A DNA stretch of 64,000 nucleotides from an uncultured Sulfurovum sp. GTDB taxonomy: Bacteria; Campylobacterota; Campylobacteria; Campylobacterales; Sulfurovaceae. The stretch covers positions 1 through 64,000 of the forward strand of contig CAJXJN010000011.1 in the NCBI GenBank assembly GCA_913055205.1, written 5' to 3'. The translations under genes and the position numbers were made by a program. A model generated the notes under the pieces. The model was not told the origin of the DNA and searched no databases. It was given only the letters and a program-made list of their open reading frames with translations. Below are positions 43,302 to 53,071 of this stretch, piece by piece. Numbering within the stretch: the stretch's first letter is position 1; each line of letters starts with the position of its first letter.

Positions 43302-44066
43302 TCAGATCAGCATTAACAGAATGATCCCAAAAATAATCCTATAAATACCAAACGCAACAAATGTAAACCGTTGTATAAAGGCAAGGAAAAGTTTAATGGT
43401 AAGATATGCCACAACAAATGCTGTAATAAAACCTATCACAAACGCACCCCAATTTGCATCAGCAAACTCTTGATAGTGTTTAAGCAAATCATAGCCACTG
43501 ACTGCTGCCATAACTGGAATTGCAAGCAAAAAAGAAAATTCTGCAGAGGCTTTTCTGTCAAGCCCTGTCAAAAGCCCACCAATGATAGTCGCTCCTGCTC
43601 TGCTTGTCCCCGGTATGAGTGAAAATATTTGTGCAATACCTATCCATAGTGCTTGCATAGTACTTATCTTTTCCACATCCTTCACATGTATCTCTTTCTC
43701 TTTATAAAAATACTCCACCACAAGAAACACGATACCGCCTATAATAAACATCCATGCTACCGTTTGAACATTAAAAAGTGTTTTGATCTGATCTTTGAAA
43801 ATAAAGCCGACTATGGCAAGAGGGAGGAAAGCAACAAACAGTTTTACCCAGAGATCTATCTTTTTAAATGTGATCTTCTCTTTATAAATGAGCATCACTG
43901 CCAAGATAGCGGCAAATTGGATAATCACTTCATAGGCTTTGGTCACGGCATCTTGAGAAACACCCAGAAATTCACTTGCAACGATCATATGGCCGGTTGA
44001 AGAGATGGGTAAAAACTCTGTAAACCCTTCGATAATACCGATGATTATCGCTTGAAAAATATCCAC
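43302..44066 (-). CDS. uppP: undecaprenyl-diphosphatase UppP
   Basis: A 254-aa integral membrane phosphatase that recycles undecaprenyl pyrophosphate for cell-wall synthesis. Signatures are [16 protein letters not shown] (E, P and S of the active site) and [15 protein letters not shown] longer frame begins at 44096, but GTG at 44066 has AAGGAT upstream and gives the usual start [13 protein letters not shown]. Confidence 0.94.
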   Translation of the reverse strand: MDIFQAIIIGIIEGFTEFLPISSTGHMIVASEFLGVSQDAVTKAYEVIIQFAAILAVMLIYKEKITFKKIDLWVKLFVAFLPLAIVGFIFKDQIKTLFNVQTVAWMFIIGGIVFLVVEYFYKEKEIHVKDVEKISTMQALWIGIAQIFSLIPGTSRAGATIIGGLLTGLDRKASAEFSFLLAIPVMAAVSGYDLLKHYQEFADANWGAFVIGFITAFVVAYLTIKLFLAFIQRFTFVAFGIYRIIFGIILLMLI

Positions 44067-44084
44067 TAATTTTATCCTTAAGAT

Positions 44085-44109
44085 GGGTACCCACAAGGGG
44101 CACCCCTAC
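44085..44109. repeat. palindromic repeat, GGGTACCC...GGGGCACCCCTAC
   Basis: The reverse complement GTAGGGGTGCCCCTTGTGGG, then TACCC, has the same layout as the unit at 812-837. It sits between the ABC exporter stop and uppP start. Confidence 0.45.
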
Positions 44110-44110
44110 A

Positions 44111-45889
44111 CTATATCATACTACTAAAGTAGCTCTCATCTTTAGTCAATAGTTCTTTTGGTGTTCCACTATCAACTACATAACCATCTTCCAACACATA
44201 GATGAACTCAGCACTTTTAATAGTGCTGAGTCTATGTGCAATGGTGATGACTGTTTTATCTGCCAAAAAGCTCTGAAGTGCTTCAAAGAGTTTAGCTTCT
44301 GTATGGACATCAAGTGCCGAGGTTGATTCATCAAAGATAACCACCTTCGGATCAGAGAGAACCATTCTTGCGATAGCTACTCTTTGCCTCTGTCCTCCAC
44401 TCAGCTTGATACCATCTTTCCCCACAAGAGTATCAAGACCTAACTCTAAACGCTCTATGACATCATCAAGCTGTGCGATATGCAGTGCATTTTTTATCTG
44501 CACGTCACTGTAAGCTTTCCCAAGCGTTAGATTAAAACGCATTGTATCATTAAAGAGTTTAGGATGTTGTAAAATGAGATGAATATTTTCCCGGATCGTT
44601 GAAAGTTTCAATACTTTATTGGAAACATCTCCATACAGTATCTCACCCTCATCCAACGGATAGAAACCTACAAGTATGTTTGCCAAAGTAGTCTTTCCGC
44701 TCCCGCTGGCACCGACGATAGCAACTTTGGAAGCTTTAGGTATCTTTATATTAATATTTTCCAATATAGGTTTATTTTCAAGATATGAAAAAGAGAGATT
44801 CTTCACTTCTATCCCAATGGAACCCGGACTTTCAAAAGGATCAGTATCCTGCTCCACAAGAGGTTCCTGTTCCATCTCGTATATACTGTTGATACGTTTA
44901 CAGGCAGCTTTGGCCGTGGCAAGTACATACTGAAAGTTGATAATATCCTGTGTAGGAGAGACCATTACCCATAGATAGGAAAAAATAGCAAGCATCAACC
45001 CGACACTCAGATCACTATATGCCACAGCCAGAATACTCACTGCTCTAAAGACTTCATATCCAGCCAGAAATACCAAATATGAGAACTTGATGGCGGCATC
45101 ACTCTTGTAACCATAGTTTACAGAGTGTTCTTTTAACTCTTTTGCTTTGGCTTCACTCTGTTTAAAGAAATACTCTTCTTTGTTAGCTGCACGTATTTGA
45201 TGAAAGAGTTCAAGCGTCTCGGTCAGGGAAGACTGGAAAAGCTCTACGGCTTTGTTCTCCTCTTTTTTAAGCTTACCGATATTTCGGGACAACTTTACAG
45301 TAAAAAGTACTACGATCGGATTGGTGATCAGAATGAACAGTGCGAGTTGCCAATGTATCCAAAGCAATACCACAGCAGAGAATACCAGTATCAGTACAGC
45401 AACAATAAGTTTAGAGATAGTGGAACTGACAAAACCGTCTATCGTTTCTACATCTGTAACAAGTTTGGAAGTGACTGCCCCTACTCTTATCATCTCATAC
45501 TCTTTGAGTGAAACTCTTTTAAGGTGGCGAAGCAGAGACTCTCTCATCTTAAAAGTAATATTTTTTGATATGGAAACAAAGATCTTAGTCTGAACTATCG
45601 ACAGCAACGTACTTAATGCACGCAAGATCAAGATCAGAGCCAAAATACCGAGTACATACCCTTTGGTATCTGTCGTCCAGAAATGTTCAGAGATAAAAGA
45701 GATGAAATGGTGGTCTTTTCCTAAAAGAAGTTCATCTACCAGCAGAGGGATAAAAAGTGGTATGATCACCACAAGTAGTGTAGCAAGAATGGCGATTATA
45801 TTACCAAAGACAAGTTCTTTTTTATGCTGTAGCAACTGCCCTACTATGCTTTTGATGCTACAAAAGTGTGTAAGGCTTTTCTCTCTCAT
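44111..45889 (-). CDS. ABC exporter, fused permease and ATPase
   Basis: A 592-aa half-transporter with a six-helix permease domain (1-330) and an ATPase with Walker A GASGSGKTT, signature LSGGQRQRVAIARM, Walker B VVIFDES and the H-loop IAHRLST. It forms a homodimer or heterodimer. The family includes lipid and drug exporters such as MsbA; the substrate is unknown. It overlaps serB by one base and may be co-transcribed with it. Confidence 0.88.
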   Translation of the reverse strand: MREKSLTHFCSIKSIVGQLLQHKKELVFGNIIAILATLLVVIIPLFIPLLVDELLLGKDHHFISFISEHFWTTDTKGYVLGILALILILRALSTLLSIVQTKIFVSISKNITFKMRESLLRHLKRVSLKEYEMIRVGAVTSKLVTDVETIDGFVSSTISKLIVAVLILVFSAVVLLWIHWQLALFILITNPIVVLFTVKLSRNIGKLKKEENKAVELFQSSLTETLELFHQIRAANKEEYFFKQSEAKAKELKEHSVNYGYKSDAAIKFSYLVFLAGYEVFRAVSILAVAYSDLSVGLMLAIFSYLWVMVSPTQDIINFQYVLATAKAACKRINSIYEMEQEPLVEQDTDPFESPGSIGIEVKNLSFSYLENKPILENINIKIPKASKVAIVGASGSGKTTLANILVGFYPLDEGEILYGDVSNKVLKLSTIRENIHLILQHPKLFNDTMRFNLTLGKAYSDVQIKNALHIAQLDDVIERLELGLDTLVGKDGIKLSGGQRQRVAIARMVLSDPKVVIFDESTSALDVHTEAKLFEALQSFLADKTVITIAHRLSTIKSAEFIYVLEDGYVVDSGTPKELLTKDESYFSSMI

Positions 45890-46524
45890 TAAAGCGTGTC
45901 TACAATATCAAGTATTTGTGTCAAGTCTTTTTCCTCCACACAATGTGTTGCAGCCTCTTTGAGCACTGGCTTTGCACAAAATGCCACTCTGGTATCTGCA
46001 TGGGCAAACATACTAAGATCATTGGCCCCATCCCCCACTACAAGAGTATCTTCACGTGAGATGCCCAGTAATTTTTGCATACGGACTATCATATCTCCTT
46101 TAGCATCAGAGTACATCATCTCTCCACCTACTCTACCGGTGAGTATTCCATTCTCGTCATGTAAAAAGTTTGAAAAGTCTGCATCTAAGTCTAAGGCTTT
46201 TGCCGCCGGTGCTGTTGCATTTCTGAATCCGCCAGAGAAACAGACTACAACATAGCCACGTTTTTTAAGCCCTGCCACTACTTCTAAAGCGCCTGGCATC
46301 ATAGGGAGATCGGCACAGATCGCATCTACTTTAGCTTTTTCCAAACCTTCCAAAAGCGCAACTCTGGATACAAGTGATTTGAAAAAGTCCATCTCTCCCG
46401 CCATAGCACGTTCTGTTATAGATGCTACTTCTTCTTCCAGTCCCAGCGGCGCTGCCAAAAAGTCGATGGTTTCACCATCCATCAGTGTTGAATCGAAGTC
46501 AAATACGGCTAGTTTTTTCATCAT
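45889..46524 (-). CDS. serB: phosphoserine phosphatase
   Basis: A 211-aa HAD phosphatase for the last step of serine synthesis. The nucleophile motif is FDFDSTLMDGET (D9, D11), followed by CFSGGF (motif II), K130s region and VGDGANDLSM (motif IV). It lacks the N-terminal ACT domains of longer SerB proteins. It is the first gene of a two-gene unit with the ABC exporter. Confidence 0.9.
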   Translation of the reverse strand: MMKKLAVFDFDSTLMDGETIDFLAAPLGLEEEVASITERAMAGEMDFFKSLVSRVALLEGLEKAKVDAICADLPMMPGALEVVAGLKKRGYVVVCFSGGFRNATAPAAKALDLDADFSNFLHDENGILTGRVGGEMMYSDAKGDMIVRMQKLLGISREDTLVVGDGANDLSMFAHADTRVAFCAKPVLKEAATHCVEEKDLTQILDIVDTL

Positions 46525-46563
46525 GTGTCCTATTAATATTTATAAATATATTATTGTTCTTTT

Positions 46564-46690
46564 GTCATTCTCGTGCTTGTACCTAAAGGTAAACATTTCA
46601 ATAACACGGGATCTGGAGTTTAGCAAACTGTGAATCTTAGATATCCTCTGTCGTTTAAATTCCAGATTCCCGATCATAGTCGGGAATGAC
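46564..46690. repeat. GTCATTC...GGGAATGAC palindromic repeat, divergent copy
   Basis: A 127-bp copy of the repeat seen at 47722, 47861 and 48033. Shared landmarks are CTCGTGCTTG, the GGGATCTGGAGTTT / AAATTCCAGATTCCC arms and the end TCGGGAATGAC. Confidence 0.6.
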
Positions 46691-46778
46691 GAGATGCATA
46701 TTGTATATTTTGGAAATGAATACTTATGCTTATTTTGGCTAAAATTATACCTAATAAACCAAAAATAAGAGTAAATTC

Positions 46779-47696
46779 ATGTTTGAAAAATTTTGCGACA
46801 TCCTTTGTAGTGATAAAAAGTTCATCACCGTTGAGATCAATCCGCCTCACGGGGCATCTATCGACGGTATTTTAGAAGATATCAGGAAACATAAACTCCA
46901 TGAGAAAGTCACAGGTTTTTCATGTACGGACAATCCTCTTGCCAAACTCAAAATGTCAGGAGTTCTCTCTGCCATCAAAGTACAGCAAACATTTAACAAA
47001 CCTGTCATTGCCACAATGAGTATGAGAGACAAAAACAAACTCTCACTGCAGTCTACTCTGCTTGGAGCAAATGATTTCGACCTGCGTTGCATTTTGGCTC
47101 TTACAGGTGACCCTGCAAAGTTCTCAGACCAACCGGAGGTAAAAGGGGTACTGGAGCGTGACTCTACCCTGCTTCTAAGCATTATCTACCACCTTAACAA
47201 CGGTGTGGACTACTCAAACAAACCACTCAACCCTGCTCCTAAGCCTATCTACCCTTTTGCAGTAAGTAACGCGTATGCAAAAGATATGAAAAATCTTCAA
47301 AAACGTATGGTTAAAAAGCTCAATTACGGTGCAAGAGCCATCATCACCCAACCCGTCTATGACTTGGAGAATGCCAAAAAGTTGCTTGCACTCTTTGAAG
47401 AGGCAAAAGAGATGAGCATAAGAGACACTGCCAAAGAAGCTCACCTCATACTGGGACAGTTCCCTATAGTAAGAGCCAGAACAGCCAACTTCATAGATGA
47501 CAAGGTCCCGGGCATCTCTGTACCAAAAGAGATCATAGACGAAATGAACCTAGCGGTCATGGACGGAGAGGACAAAGAACAAGAGGTAGGCTTTGCTCTC
47601 TCCAAAGCCATTTTTGATGATGTAATGAAAGCACATGGCAAGGTACATCTGATGACGCATAACCGGTTTGATCTGTGTTCGGAGTTGATAGGTTAG
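46779..47696 (+). CDS. metF: methylenetetrahydrofolate reductase family protein (MetF)
   Basis: A 305-aa TIM-barrel flavoprotein that reduces methylene-THF to methyl-THF for methionine synthesis. Landmarks are FITVEINPPHGA (E for proton transfer), FSCTDNPLAK, LALTGDP (flavin site) and IITQPVYD. It is shorter and more divergent than enteric MetF but complete. It stands alone on the plus strand. Confidence 0.82.
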   Translation: MFEKFCDILCSDKKFITVEINPPHGASIDGILEDIRKHKLHEKVTGFSCTDNPLAKLKMSGVLSAIKVQQTFNKPVIATMSMRDKNKLSLQSTLLGANDFDLRCILALTGDPAKFSDQPEVKGVLERDSTLLLSIIYHLNNGVDYSNKPLNPAPKPIYPFAVSNAYAKDMKNLQKRMVKKLNYGARAIITQPVYDLENAKKLLALFEEAKEMSIRDTAKEAHLILGQFPIVRARTANFIDDKVPGISVPKEIIDEMNLAVMDGEDKEQEVGFALSKAIFDDVMKAHGKVHLMTHNRFDLCSELIG

Positions 47697-47721
47697 CCAA
47701 AACAAAAAAAACTCAAGTACC

Positions 47722-47827
47722 CGTCATCCTCGTGCTTGACACGGGGATCTAGAGTTTTTGATATAGTGTATGTTGGATATTCTCTGCAGTTTGAATTCTA
47801 GATTCCCGATCGGGGTCGGGAATGACG
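47722..47827. repeat. CGTCATCC...GGGAATGACG palindromic repeat, copy B
   Basis: A 106-bp imperfect palindrome. The arms CGGGGATCTAGAGTTTTT and AATTCTAGATTCCCGATCG pair through most of their length. Copy C, 34 bases downstream, has the same length. Confidence 0.75.
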
Positions 47828-47860
47828 GAGAGATTTGATATTTATTTCAATTCTGAACTG

Positions 47861-47966
47861 CGTCATCCTCATGCTTGACACGGGGATCTAGAGTTTTTGA
47901 TATAGTGTATGTTGGATATTCTCTGCAGTTTGAATTCTAGATTCCCAATCGGGGTCGGGAATGACG
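47861..47966. repeat. CGTCATCC...GGGAATGACG palindromic repeat, copy C
   Basis: 106 bp, almost identical to copy B (visible changes are G to A at the CTCATGC and CCCAATC positions). A stray end fragment TTGGGAATGACAGG follows at 47995-48008. Confidence 0.75.
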
Positions 47967-48032
47967 GATAGAGATTTTCTTTATTTCAAAATATATTGGG
48001 AATGACAGGGACTTTTATTTTATTTAAGTTTT

Positions 48033-48174
48033 CGTCATCCTCGTGCTTGACACGGGGATCTAGAATTTTGAATAGAGTGTTGCTTCAAGTAGCTTAGATA
48101 TTCTATATCAGTTCAAATTCTAGATTGCCCGTAGGAAATACCCTTGGGGTGCCCGATCGGGGTCGGGAATGACG
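48033..48174. repeat. CGTCATCC...GGGAATGACG palindromic repeat, copy D
   Basis: 142 bp. It differs by a changed centre and an extra CCGTAGGAAATACCCTTGG segment near the right end. Confidence 0.7.
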
Positions 48175-48179
48175 GGAAT

Positions 48180-48464
48180 TTAAATTATACTTAAATACAA
48201 ATCCTTCCACTCAGGATTTGCTTTTTCTATGAGATCGATCTTCCATTGACGATTCCACTTCTTTAATTTCTTCTCTTTTTTAATAGCCTCTTCCATACTC
48301 TCATGCAATTCATAATAGACTAACATACCCACATGATACTCTTTTGTAAAACCATTCACCAAACTATTTTTGTGTTCATATACACGCTTAACTAAATCAG
48401 AAGTAACACCTATATAAAGCGTGCCTCCTTTTTTACTTGCCAATATATAAACAGCTGATTGCAA
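48180..48464 (-). CDS. GIY-YIG nuclease-domain protein
   Basis: A 94-aa single-domain GIY-YIG protein of the UPF0213/YhbQ type. The motif is YILASKKGGTLYIGVTSDLVKRVYEH in two landmarks, with Tyr, Arg (about 27) and a Glu further on. The cellular role of these small nucleases is unclear. The gene abuts a run of palindromic repeats. Confidence 0.88.
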   Translation of the reverse strand: MQSAVYILASKKGGTLYIGVTSDLVKRVYEHKNSLVNGFTKEYHVGMLVYYELHESMEEAIKKEKKLKKWNRQWKIDLIEKANPEWKDLYLSII

Positions 48465-48466
48465 TG

Positions 48467-49138
48467 TTATATCTGCTCCTCCACCCCATCAAAGATCAAC
48501 GGATAAAGCAAGCCATAAAGTGTAACGAACATCAAGGGAATAGCCCAGATGAGACCGATACCCATTGTAAGTACTCCAAGTCCGAAGATGAGACCCAAGA
48601 GGAACATCAGACCAAAGACCTTAAACCAGTTTTTTGTAACAGCTTTTCTTGAGAACTCCATCGCTTCCCAGACATTCATCCCTTTATCTGCGATAAGAGG
48701 AAGGGTAAAAACATAAGCAATACTAAGATAGATCCCGGGAACAATAAAAAGTAAAAAACCCAGTAAAGTCATAATATAGATCAAAATACCTGCCAATGAC
48801 AAATGCCCTATGATGTGATAATAGTCAAAAATAGACTTTAACTCTATGTTCTCTCCGCGTGAATGTTTAACTGCAAGCATCATAATGCCTACGATAAGAG
48901 GTATGAGTATAGGATAACTTAAGATACCAACGATTTGCTCATTAAGTATATTTGGTTCCGCAGGAGGTGGTGGAGAAGGAAAGAAAAGGCTTAAAACAGT
49001 ATGTGCAGCAATAGCCACTGCTATATAAATAAGAAAAGCAATAATAAAAGGCTGCTTCACACCTTCTATGCGGCGAAATCCCTCTTTTATCATCTCAATA
49101 ATCGAAAAATCATACTCTGGTATGTTTTCATTATTCAT
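48467..49138 (-). CDS. polytopic membrane protein, unknown
   Basis: A 223-aa integral membrane protein with about five or six helices, including FIIAFLIYIAVAIAAHTVL (30s), LSYPILIPLIVGIMMLAV (90s) and LLGFLLFIVPGIYLSIAYVF (145-165), and a Pro-rich loop (PSPPPPAEP). The GIYLSIAYVFTLPLIAD segment is common in membrane proteins of the DUF975 or glycerophosphodiesterase-anchor type. I cannot name the family. It is 2 bases from the nuclease gene. Confidence 0.65.
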   Translation of the reverse strand: MNNENIPEYDFSIIEMIKEGFRRIEGVKQPFIIAFLIYIAVAIAAHTVLSLFFPSPPPPAEPNILNEQIVGILSYPILIPLIVGIMMLAVKHSRGENIELKSIFDYYHIIGHLSLAGILIYIMTLLGFLLFIVPGIYLSIAYVFTLPLIADKGMNVWEAMEFSRKAVTKNWFKVFGLMFLLGLIFGLGVLTMGIGLIWAIPLMFVTLYGLLYPLIFDGVEEQI

Positions 49139-49241
49139 GTATACTCCTTTTATAATATAAATAATTATAACCTAAAAATAGAAATTTATTTATTCTTTAT
49201 TAAACATCTTTTGCTATACTCCCAAAAAAATAGGAGAAAAT

Positions 49242-49535
49242 ATGTCCGAATTAAAAAAATTCCGTCTTATCAATAAAATAGAAGGGTATTCCTTTATTAT
49301 CTTACTCTTTGTTGCTATGCCACTCAAATATGCATTTGGTTACCCAATGGCCACGAAAATAGCAGGAATGTTACATGGATTTCTCTTTTTAGCATTTATC
49401 TATCAACTTTTAGAAGCTACTCGTGACGTACCATTTAGTAAAAAAGAAGCAATACTCTACTTTGTTCTATCACTCGTACCGTTTGGCAGTTTCTATACGG
49501 ATAAACTCTGCAGAAGAAAACCGATCACTGCGTAA
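49242..49535 (+). CDS. DUF3817 membrane protein
   Basis: A 97-aa membrane protein of the DUF3817 (integral membrane YdzA-like) family: FRLINKIEGYSFIILLFVAMPLKY in two landmarks, HGFLFLAFIYQL and VPFGSFYTDKL. AGGAGA lies well before the ATG. The 3' end overlaps the convergent YqaA gene by 43 bases. Confidence 0.85.
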   Translation: MSELKKFRLINKIEGYSFIILLFVAMPLKYAFGYPMATKIAGMLHGFLFLAFIYQLLEATRDVPFSKKEAILYFVLSLVPFGSFYTDKLCRRKPITA

Positions 49536-49915
49536 CGTGTCGCTTTGGCTACAAAGACAATAAGTACAAACCACTTAAAGTTGTAGCGTAGTACCCCCGC
49601 GACAAAAGTCAACGGGTCCCCGATGATAGGTGCCCAGGACAAAAGTAGCGTCATTCCTCCAAATTTATCGAAAAAACCTTTTGCTTTATCCATCTTCTGT
49701 GTAGATAAATGCCCTTTTCTTTCAAGATAAGCTTCCCCTTTTAATCCCAACCAATAGTTGACCATGGAACCCAACGTATTACCTACAGACGCAAAGAGCC
49801 ACAGTAAAAAAAAGCTGTAGCCCTGTTCAATATCGTAAAGGAAAAGTGCTTCACTGCCCAGTGGTAAAAGTGTGGCAGCTCCAAAAGCAACAGCAAAGAG
49901 TGAAAGATAGACCAT
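49493..49915 (-). CDS. YqaA/DedA-like membrane protein
   Basis: A 140-aa VTT-domain (SNARE-associated) protein. It has the LPLGSEALFL start, GNTLGSMVNYWLG and the SWAPIIGDPLTFVAGVLRY loop with its Pro and Asp. DedA-type proteins are thought to move lipids across the membrane. Its start touches the LpxH-like gene stop. Confidence 0.85.
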   Translation of the reverse strand: MVYLSLFAVAFGAATLLPLGSEALFLYDIEQGYSFFLLWLFASVGNTLGSMVNYWLGLKGEAYLERKGHLSTQKMDKAKGFFDKFGGMTLLLSWAPIIGDPLTFVAGVLRYNFKWFVLIVFVAKATRYAVIGFLLQSLSV

Positions 49916-50604
49916 TACAGTGTTATAAAGAGCATATCAGCCTCTTTTATCACTCCTACTTGCCCTTGACATGCCAAGGAGGGTAAAGAGATATATTTGC
50001 CTAGCACTTTCGACTGGTGGAAATGTCCTTCTATCACAAGATCAGCCTCTTTATAGTACTCCAGTATATTCTCTACCTTTTTATCAAAATCTTCAAAAGT
50101 ATGGCAGATCTTTTTTTGAGAGAGTTTTTGCATATAATAGTTAATGATAGCTTTTTGGAAAGGTTTGAGTAGTGTCAGTATGGTTTTGTTTCGCAAGACT
50201 TTACAGTAGAGATCATAGCCAAAACCTGTAACATATTTATCACCATGAGAGATGGCAACCTTTTTTTCATCCAATGTAAACATGATGGGCTGTTGTTCTC
50301 TACTGTAAACTTTTATATCCGGAAAAACCTCTTTGAGACAAAAATCATGGTTGCCTTCAAAGTAATGTACCTCTAATTTTGTAGAAAGTTTACCCAGTAA
50401 TGCTATTGCTTCGGAAGAAAAAGTTTGGATGAAGTCATTGTATCCAAAGAGCAGATCAAAATTATCACCCATCAAAAAGAGCTGAGAAGTATTGATCTCA
50501 CCATTTTCCAACTTTTTAAGAAGCTCTAAAAAAGCATCTCCATGATGCGGATAGTGAGAGTCAGCGATGAAGATCGCCCCTTCTTTTATCTCTTCACGCT
50601 TCAC
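49915..50604 (-). CDS. lpxH: metallophosphoesterase, LpxH-like
   Basis: A 229-aa calcineurin-type phosphoesterase. Metal ligands are in order: ADSHYPHHGD, GDNFD, GNHD, SHGDKY and GHFHQS. The pattern fits UDP-2,3-diacylglucosamine pyrophosphatase of lipid A synthesis, but similar enzymes have other substrates. It overlaps the YqaA gene by one base. Confidence 0.75.
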   Translation of the reverse strand: MKREEIKEGAIFIADSHYPHHGDAFLELLKKLENGEINTSQLFLMGDNFDLLFGYNDFIQTFSSEAIALLGKLSTKLEVHYFEGNHDFCLKEVFPDIKVYSREQQPIMFTLDEKKVAISHGDKYVTGFGYDLYCKVLRNKTILTLLKPFQKAIINYYMQKLSQKKICHTFEDFDKKVENILEYYKEADLVIEGHFHQSKVLGKYISLPSLACQGQVGVIKEADMLFITL

Positions 50605-50626
50605 GCTTCACTCTTCACTTCATCGA

Positions 50627-51634
50627 TTACGGAACGTAAGAGATGACTGGTATCCCCATACCCTCATCATATCCGCACATAAGGTTTGCTGCGGCAAGTG
50701 CTTGTGAACTAGCTCCACGTAAAAGATTGTCTATAGCTGAACTCACAAAAAGTGCATTACCGTTCTTCGCTGCAAAAATGTCACAAAAGTGAGTACCTGC
50801 AGTACTTTTAATATCAACAGGTGTTTCACGTATACGGATAAACGGATCATTTTCATAGTGTTTTTTCAACACTTCAAGAGGATTGATCTCTTCTTTCAAA
50901 GTCGCATACACACTTACCAACTCACCGCGTGTAGCAGGGATAAGATGCGGTACAAAGTTGACATTCATCTTGGCACCATGTATCTTCTCTATCTTTTCTG
51001 CTATCTCCGGTGCATGACGATGCTTAAGTGGATTGTAGGCAAAGATGTTTTCATTCATATTTACAAAACTTGTCATTTCTGAAAGCTTCTTTCCTGCTCC
51101 ACTCAAGCCTGACTTTGCATCCACAAAAAGAGGTGCAGAGGTATCAATGTAAGGGATAAAAGGCAATATACCGAGCAGCGTTGCTGTAGGGTAACAGCCT
51201 GGTCCTGCAGCCAATTTCGCTTTCTTTAGGTCTTCTCTGTAATACTCGATAAGAGCATAGACAGAGTCATCCAAACGTGCTTTATCTTCATGTTCACAAT
51301 AATGCTCTTCGTAGGTATCAAGCTCTAAACGATAATCAGCAGAAAGATCAACAACTTTCACACCTTTATCTAGGAGCTCTTTTGCAAAGCCCATAGAGGT
51401 TTTATGAGGAAGTGCCAGGAAGACCAACTCGCAACGCTCAGCTGCAGAAGCTACATCCGCTTTTTCTACCGGAAGGCTTATTACATCTTCCAGAGAAGGA
51501 TGCAGTTGTTCTATCATCGTGTCACCTTGCGTGGTTGCAAGGTAAGTCAACTGAAAACCCGGATGACTCACTAACATTTTTACCAGTTCAAGACCTGTGT
51601 ATCCACTAGCCCCTACGATACCTACTTTTATCAT
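50627..51634 (-). CDS. argC: N-acetyl-gamma-glutamyl-phosphate reductase
   Basis: A 335-aa reductase for the third step of arginine synthesis. It has the NADP site GIVGASGYTGLELV, the catalytic Cys in AGPGCYPTA (about 148) and HRHAPEIAEKI further on. The size is that of the bacterial short form. Confidence 0.95.
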   Translation of the reverse strand: MIKVGIVGASGYTGLELVKMLVSHPGFQLTYLATTQGDTMIEQLHPSLEDVISLPVEKADVASAAERCELVFLALPHKTSMGFAKELLDKGVKVVDLSADYRLELDTYEEHYCEHEDKARLDDSVYALIEYYREDLKKAKLAAGPGCYPTATLLGILPFIPYIDTSAPLFVDAKSGLSGAGKKLSEMTSFVNMNENIFAYNPLKHRHAPEIAEKIEKIHGAKMNVNFVPHLIPATRGELVSVYATLKEEINPLEVLKKHYENDPFIRIRETPVDIKSTAGTHFCDIFAAKNGNALFVSSAIDNLLRGASSQALAAANLMCGYDEGMGIPVISYVP

Positions 51635-51694
51635 ACCTGACTCCTTGAGGTCAAGGGTTTACTTTTTGTTTCATAAAAACTCAACCCATGACCC

Positions 51695-52180
51695 CTATAT
51701 AATGATCTCTTCATATACTATCTCTTCGATATCATACACTTTTTTACCACTTGGAAGTGTTACCTCTATTTCATCACCCTCTTCTTTTCCTATGAGTGCT
51801 CTTGCCATAGGTGATTGAATAGAGATAAGCCCTGCTTGAGGATTTGACTCTTGCCCACCCACAATAGTGTATTTTATCTCTTCATCTGTTTCTTGGTCAG
51901 TCAAAATAACTGTCGAGCCAAAACTCACACGCTCATGTGCGAATATAGAGGGGTCAACCACTTGTGCTCTACCTACTACATCAGTAAGTTCAGCGATACG
52001 TGCTTCCATAAGCCCCTGCTTATCTTTGGCTGCATGATACTCTGCATTTTCCTTAAGGTCACCCAATTCTCTTGCTTCATCGATCACCTTGGCAATGACA
52101 CCTCTCTCAACAGATTTCAACTGTTCAAGTTCTTCTGAAAGCTTCACATACGTTGATCTTAACATCGGCTCTTTTTGCAC
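51695..52180 (-). CDS. greA: transcription elongation factor GreA
   Basis: A 161-aa factor that rescues backtracked RNA polymerase. The coiled coil (1-75) carries the acidic tip GDLKENAEYHAAKDKQ, and the C-terminal domain shows ISIQSPMARALIGKEEGDEIEV in two landmarks. Complete. Divergent from surE. Confidence 0.95.
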   Translation of the reverse strand: MQKEPMLRSTYVKLSEELEQLKSVERGVIAKVIDEARELGDLKENAEYHAAKDKQGLMEARIAELTDVVGRAQVVDPSIFAHERVSFGSTVILTDQETDEEIKYTIVGGQESNPQAGLISIQSPMARALIGKEEGDEIEVTLPSGKKVYDIEEIVYEEIII

Positions 52181-52273
52181 GATATATCCTTTAAAATAAT
52201 TGATTTATATATAGTTGCGTGTATTATACCAAAAAGGTTATAATAGCGCTAAAATAATCCAAAAAGTACACAA

Positions 52274-53053
52274 ATGAAGCAAATTTTAATTACAAATGAT
52301 GATGGTTTTGAATCTCATGGACTTCAATCGTTAGTTGAAGCACTTGAACCTCTGGGACACGTTACAGTAGTAGCTCCGACAACAGAAAAATCAGCCTGTG
52401 GGCACTCACTGACACTTACCAAACCATTACATTTCGTACATCTCGAAGAGAACTTTTATAAACTGGATGATGGTACTCCTTCAGACTGTATCTTTCTTTC
52501 ACTCACTAAACTTTTCAATAAAGAAAATAAACCTGATATTGTCATCTCAGGTATCAACATTGGTTCAAATATGGGAGAGGATATTACATACTCAGGTACA
52601 GCTTCTGCTGCTATGGAAGCTGTACTGCAAGGCATCCCATCCATCGCCATCTCTCAAGTCTACAGTAACAGTGGTGAAAGCATTGAAGAACTGGGGTATG
52701 ACTTAGCCAAAAAGAGCATAGCTACACTCGTACAAAAGATCTTTGATGGTGAGTTCCCCCTTCCTCCACGTAAATTTTTAAATATCAACATTCCGCCTAT
52801 TCCCTCTTCAGAATGTAAAGGGTTCAAAGTCACACGTGCCGGAAATCGTCTCTATGCGCATGATGCGGAAGTACACTACAATCCACGAGGAAAAGAGTAC
52901 TACTGGATAGGCTTACCTGCACTGGGATGGATGGAAACCAAAGGACATGTTACAGACTTTGAAGCCATCAATGATGGTTATATATCCATTACACCTATAC
53001 ATCTCGATATGACCAGTTATGATGATATTTCATCTTTGGAGTCGTGGCTGTGA
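52274..53053 (+). CDS. surE: 5'/3'-nucleotidase SurE
   Basis: A 259-aa survival protein with nucleotidase activity. Metal site residues are in ILITNDDGF (D8, D9), a Ser/Asn in SACGHSLT and N97 in GINIGSNMGEDITYSGT. The length is usual. Complete. Confidence 0.95.
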   Translation: MKQILITNDDGFESHGLQSLVEALEPLGHVTVVAPTTEKSACGHSLTLTKPLHFVHLEENFYKLDDGTPSDCIFLSLTKLFNKENKPDIVISGINIGSNMGEDITYSGTASAAMEAVLQGIPSIAISQVYSNSGESIEELGYDLAKKSIATLVQKIFDGEFPLPPRKFLNINIPPIPSSECKGFKVTRAGNRLYAHDAEVHYNPRGKEYYWIGLPALGWMETKGHVTDFEAINDGYISITPIHLDMTSYDDISSLESWL

Positions 53054-53071
53054 GGTTCCATTCAATAGAAT

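Noticed and set aside
47695-48180. CRISPR array
   Set aside because: The repeated units are 106-142 bp palindromes with irregular spacing, not short repeats with unique spacers.
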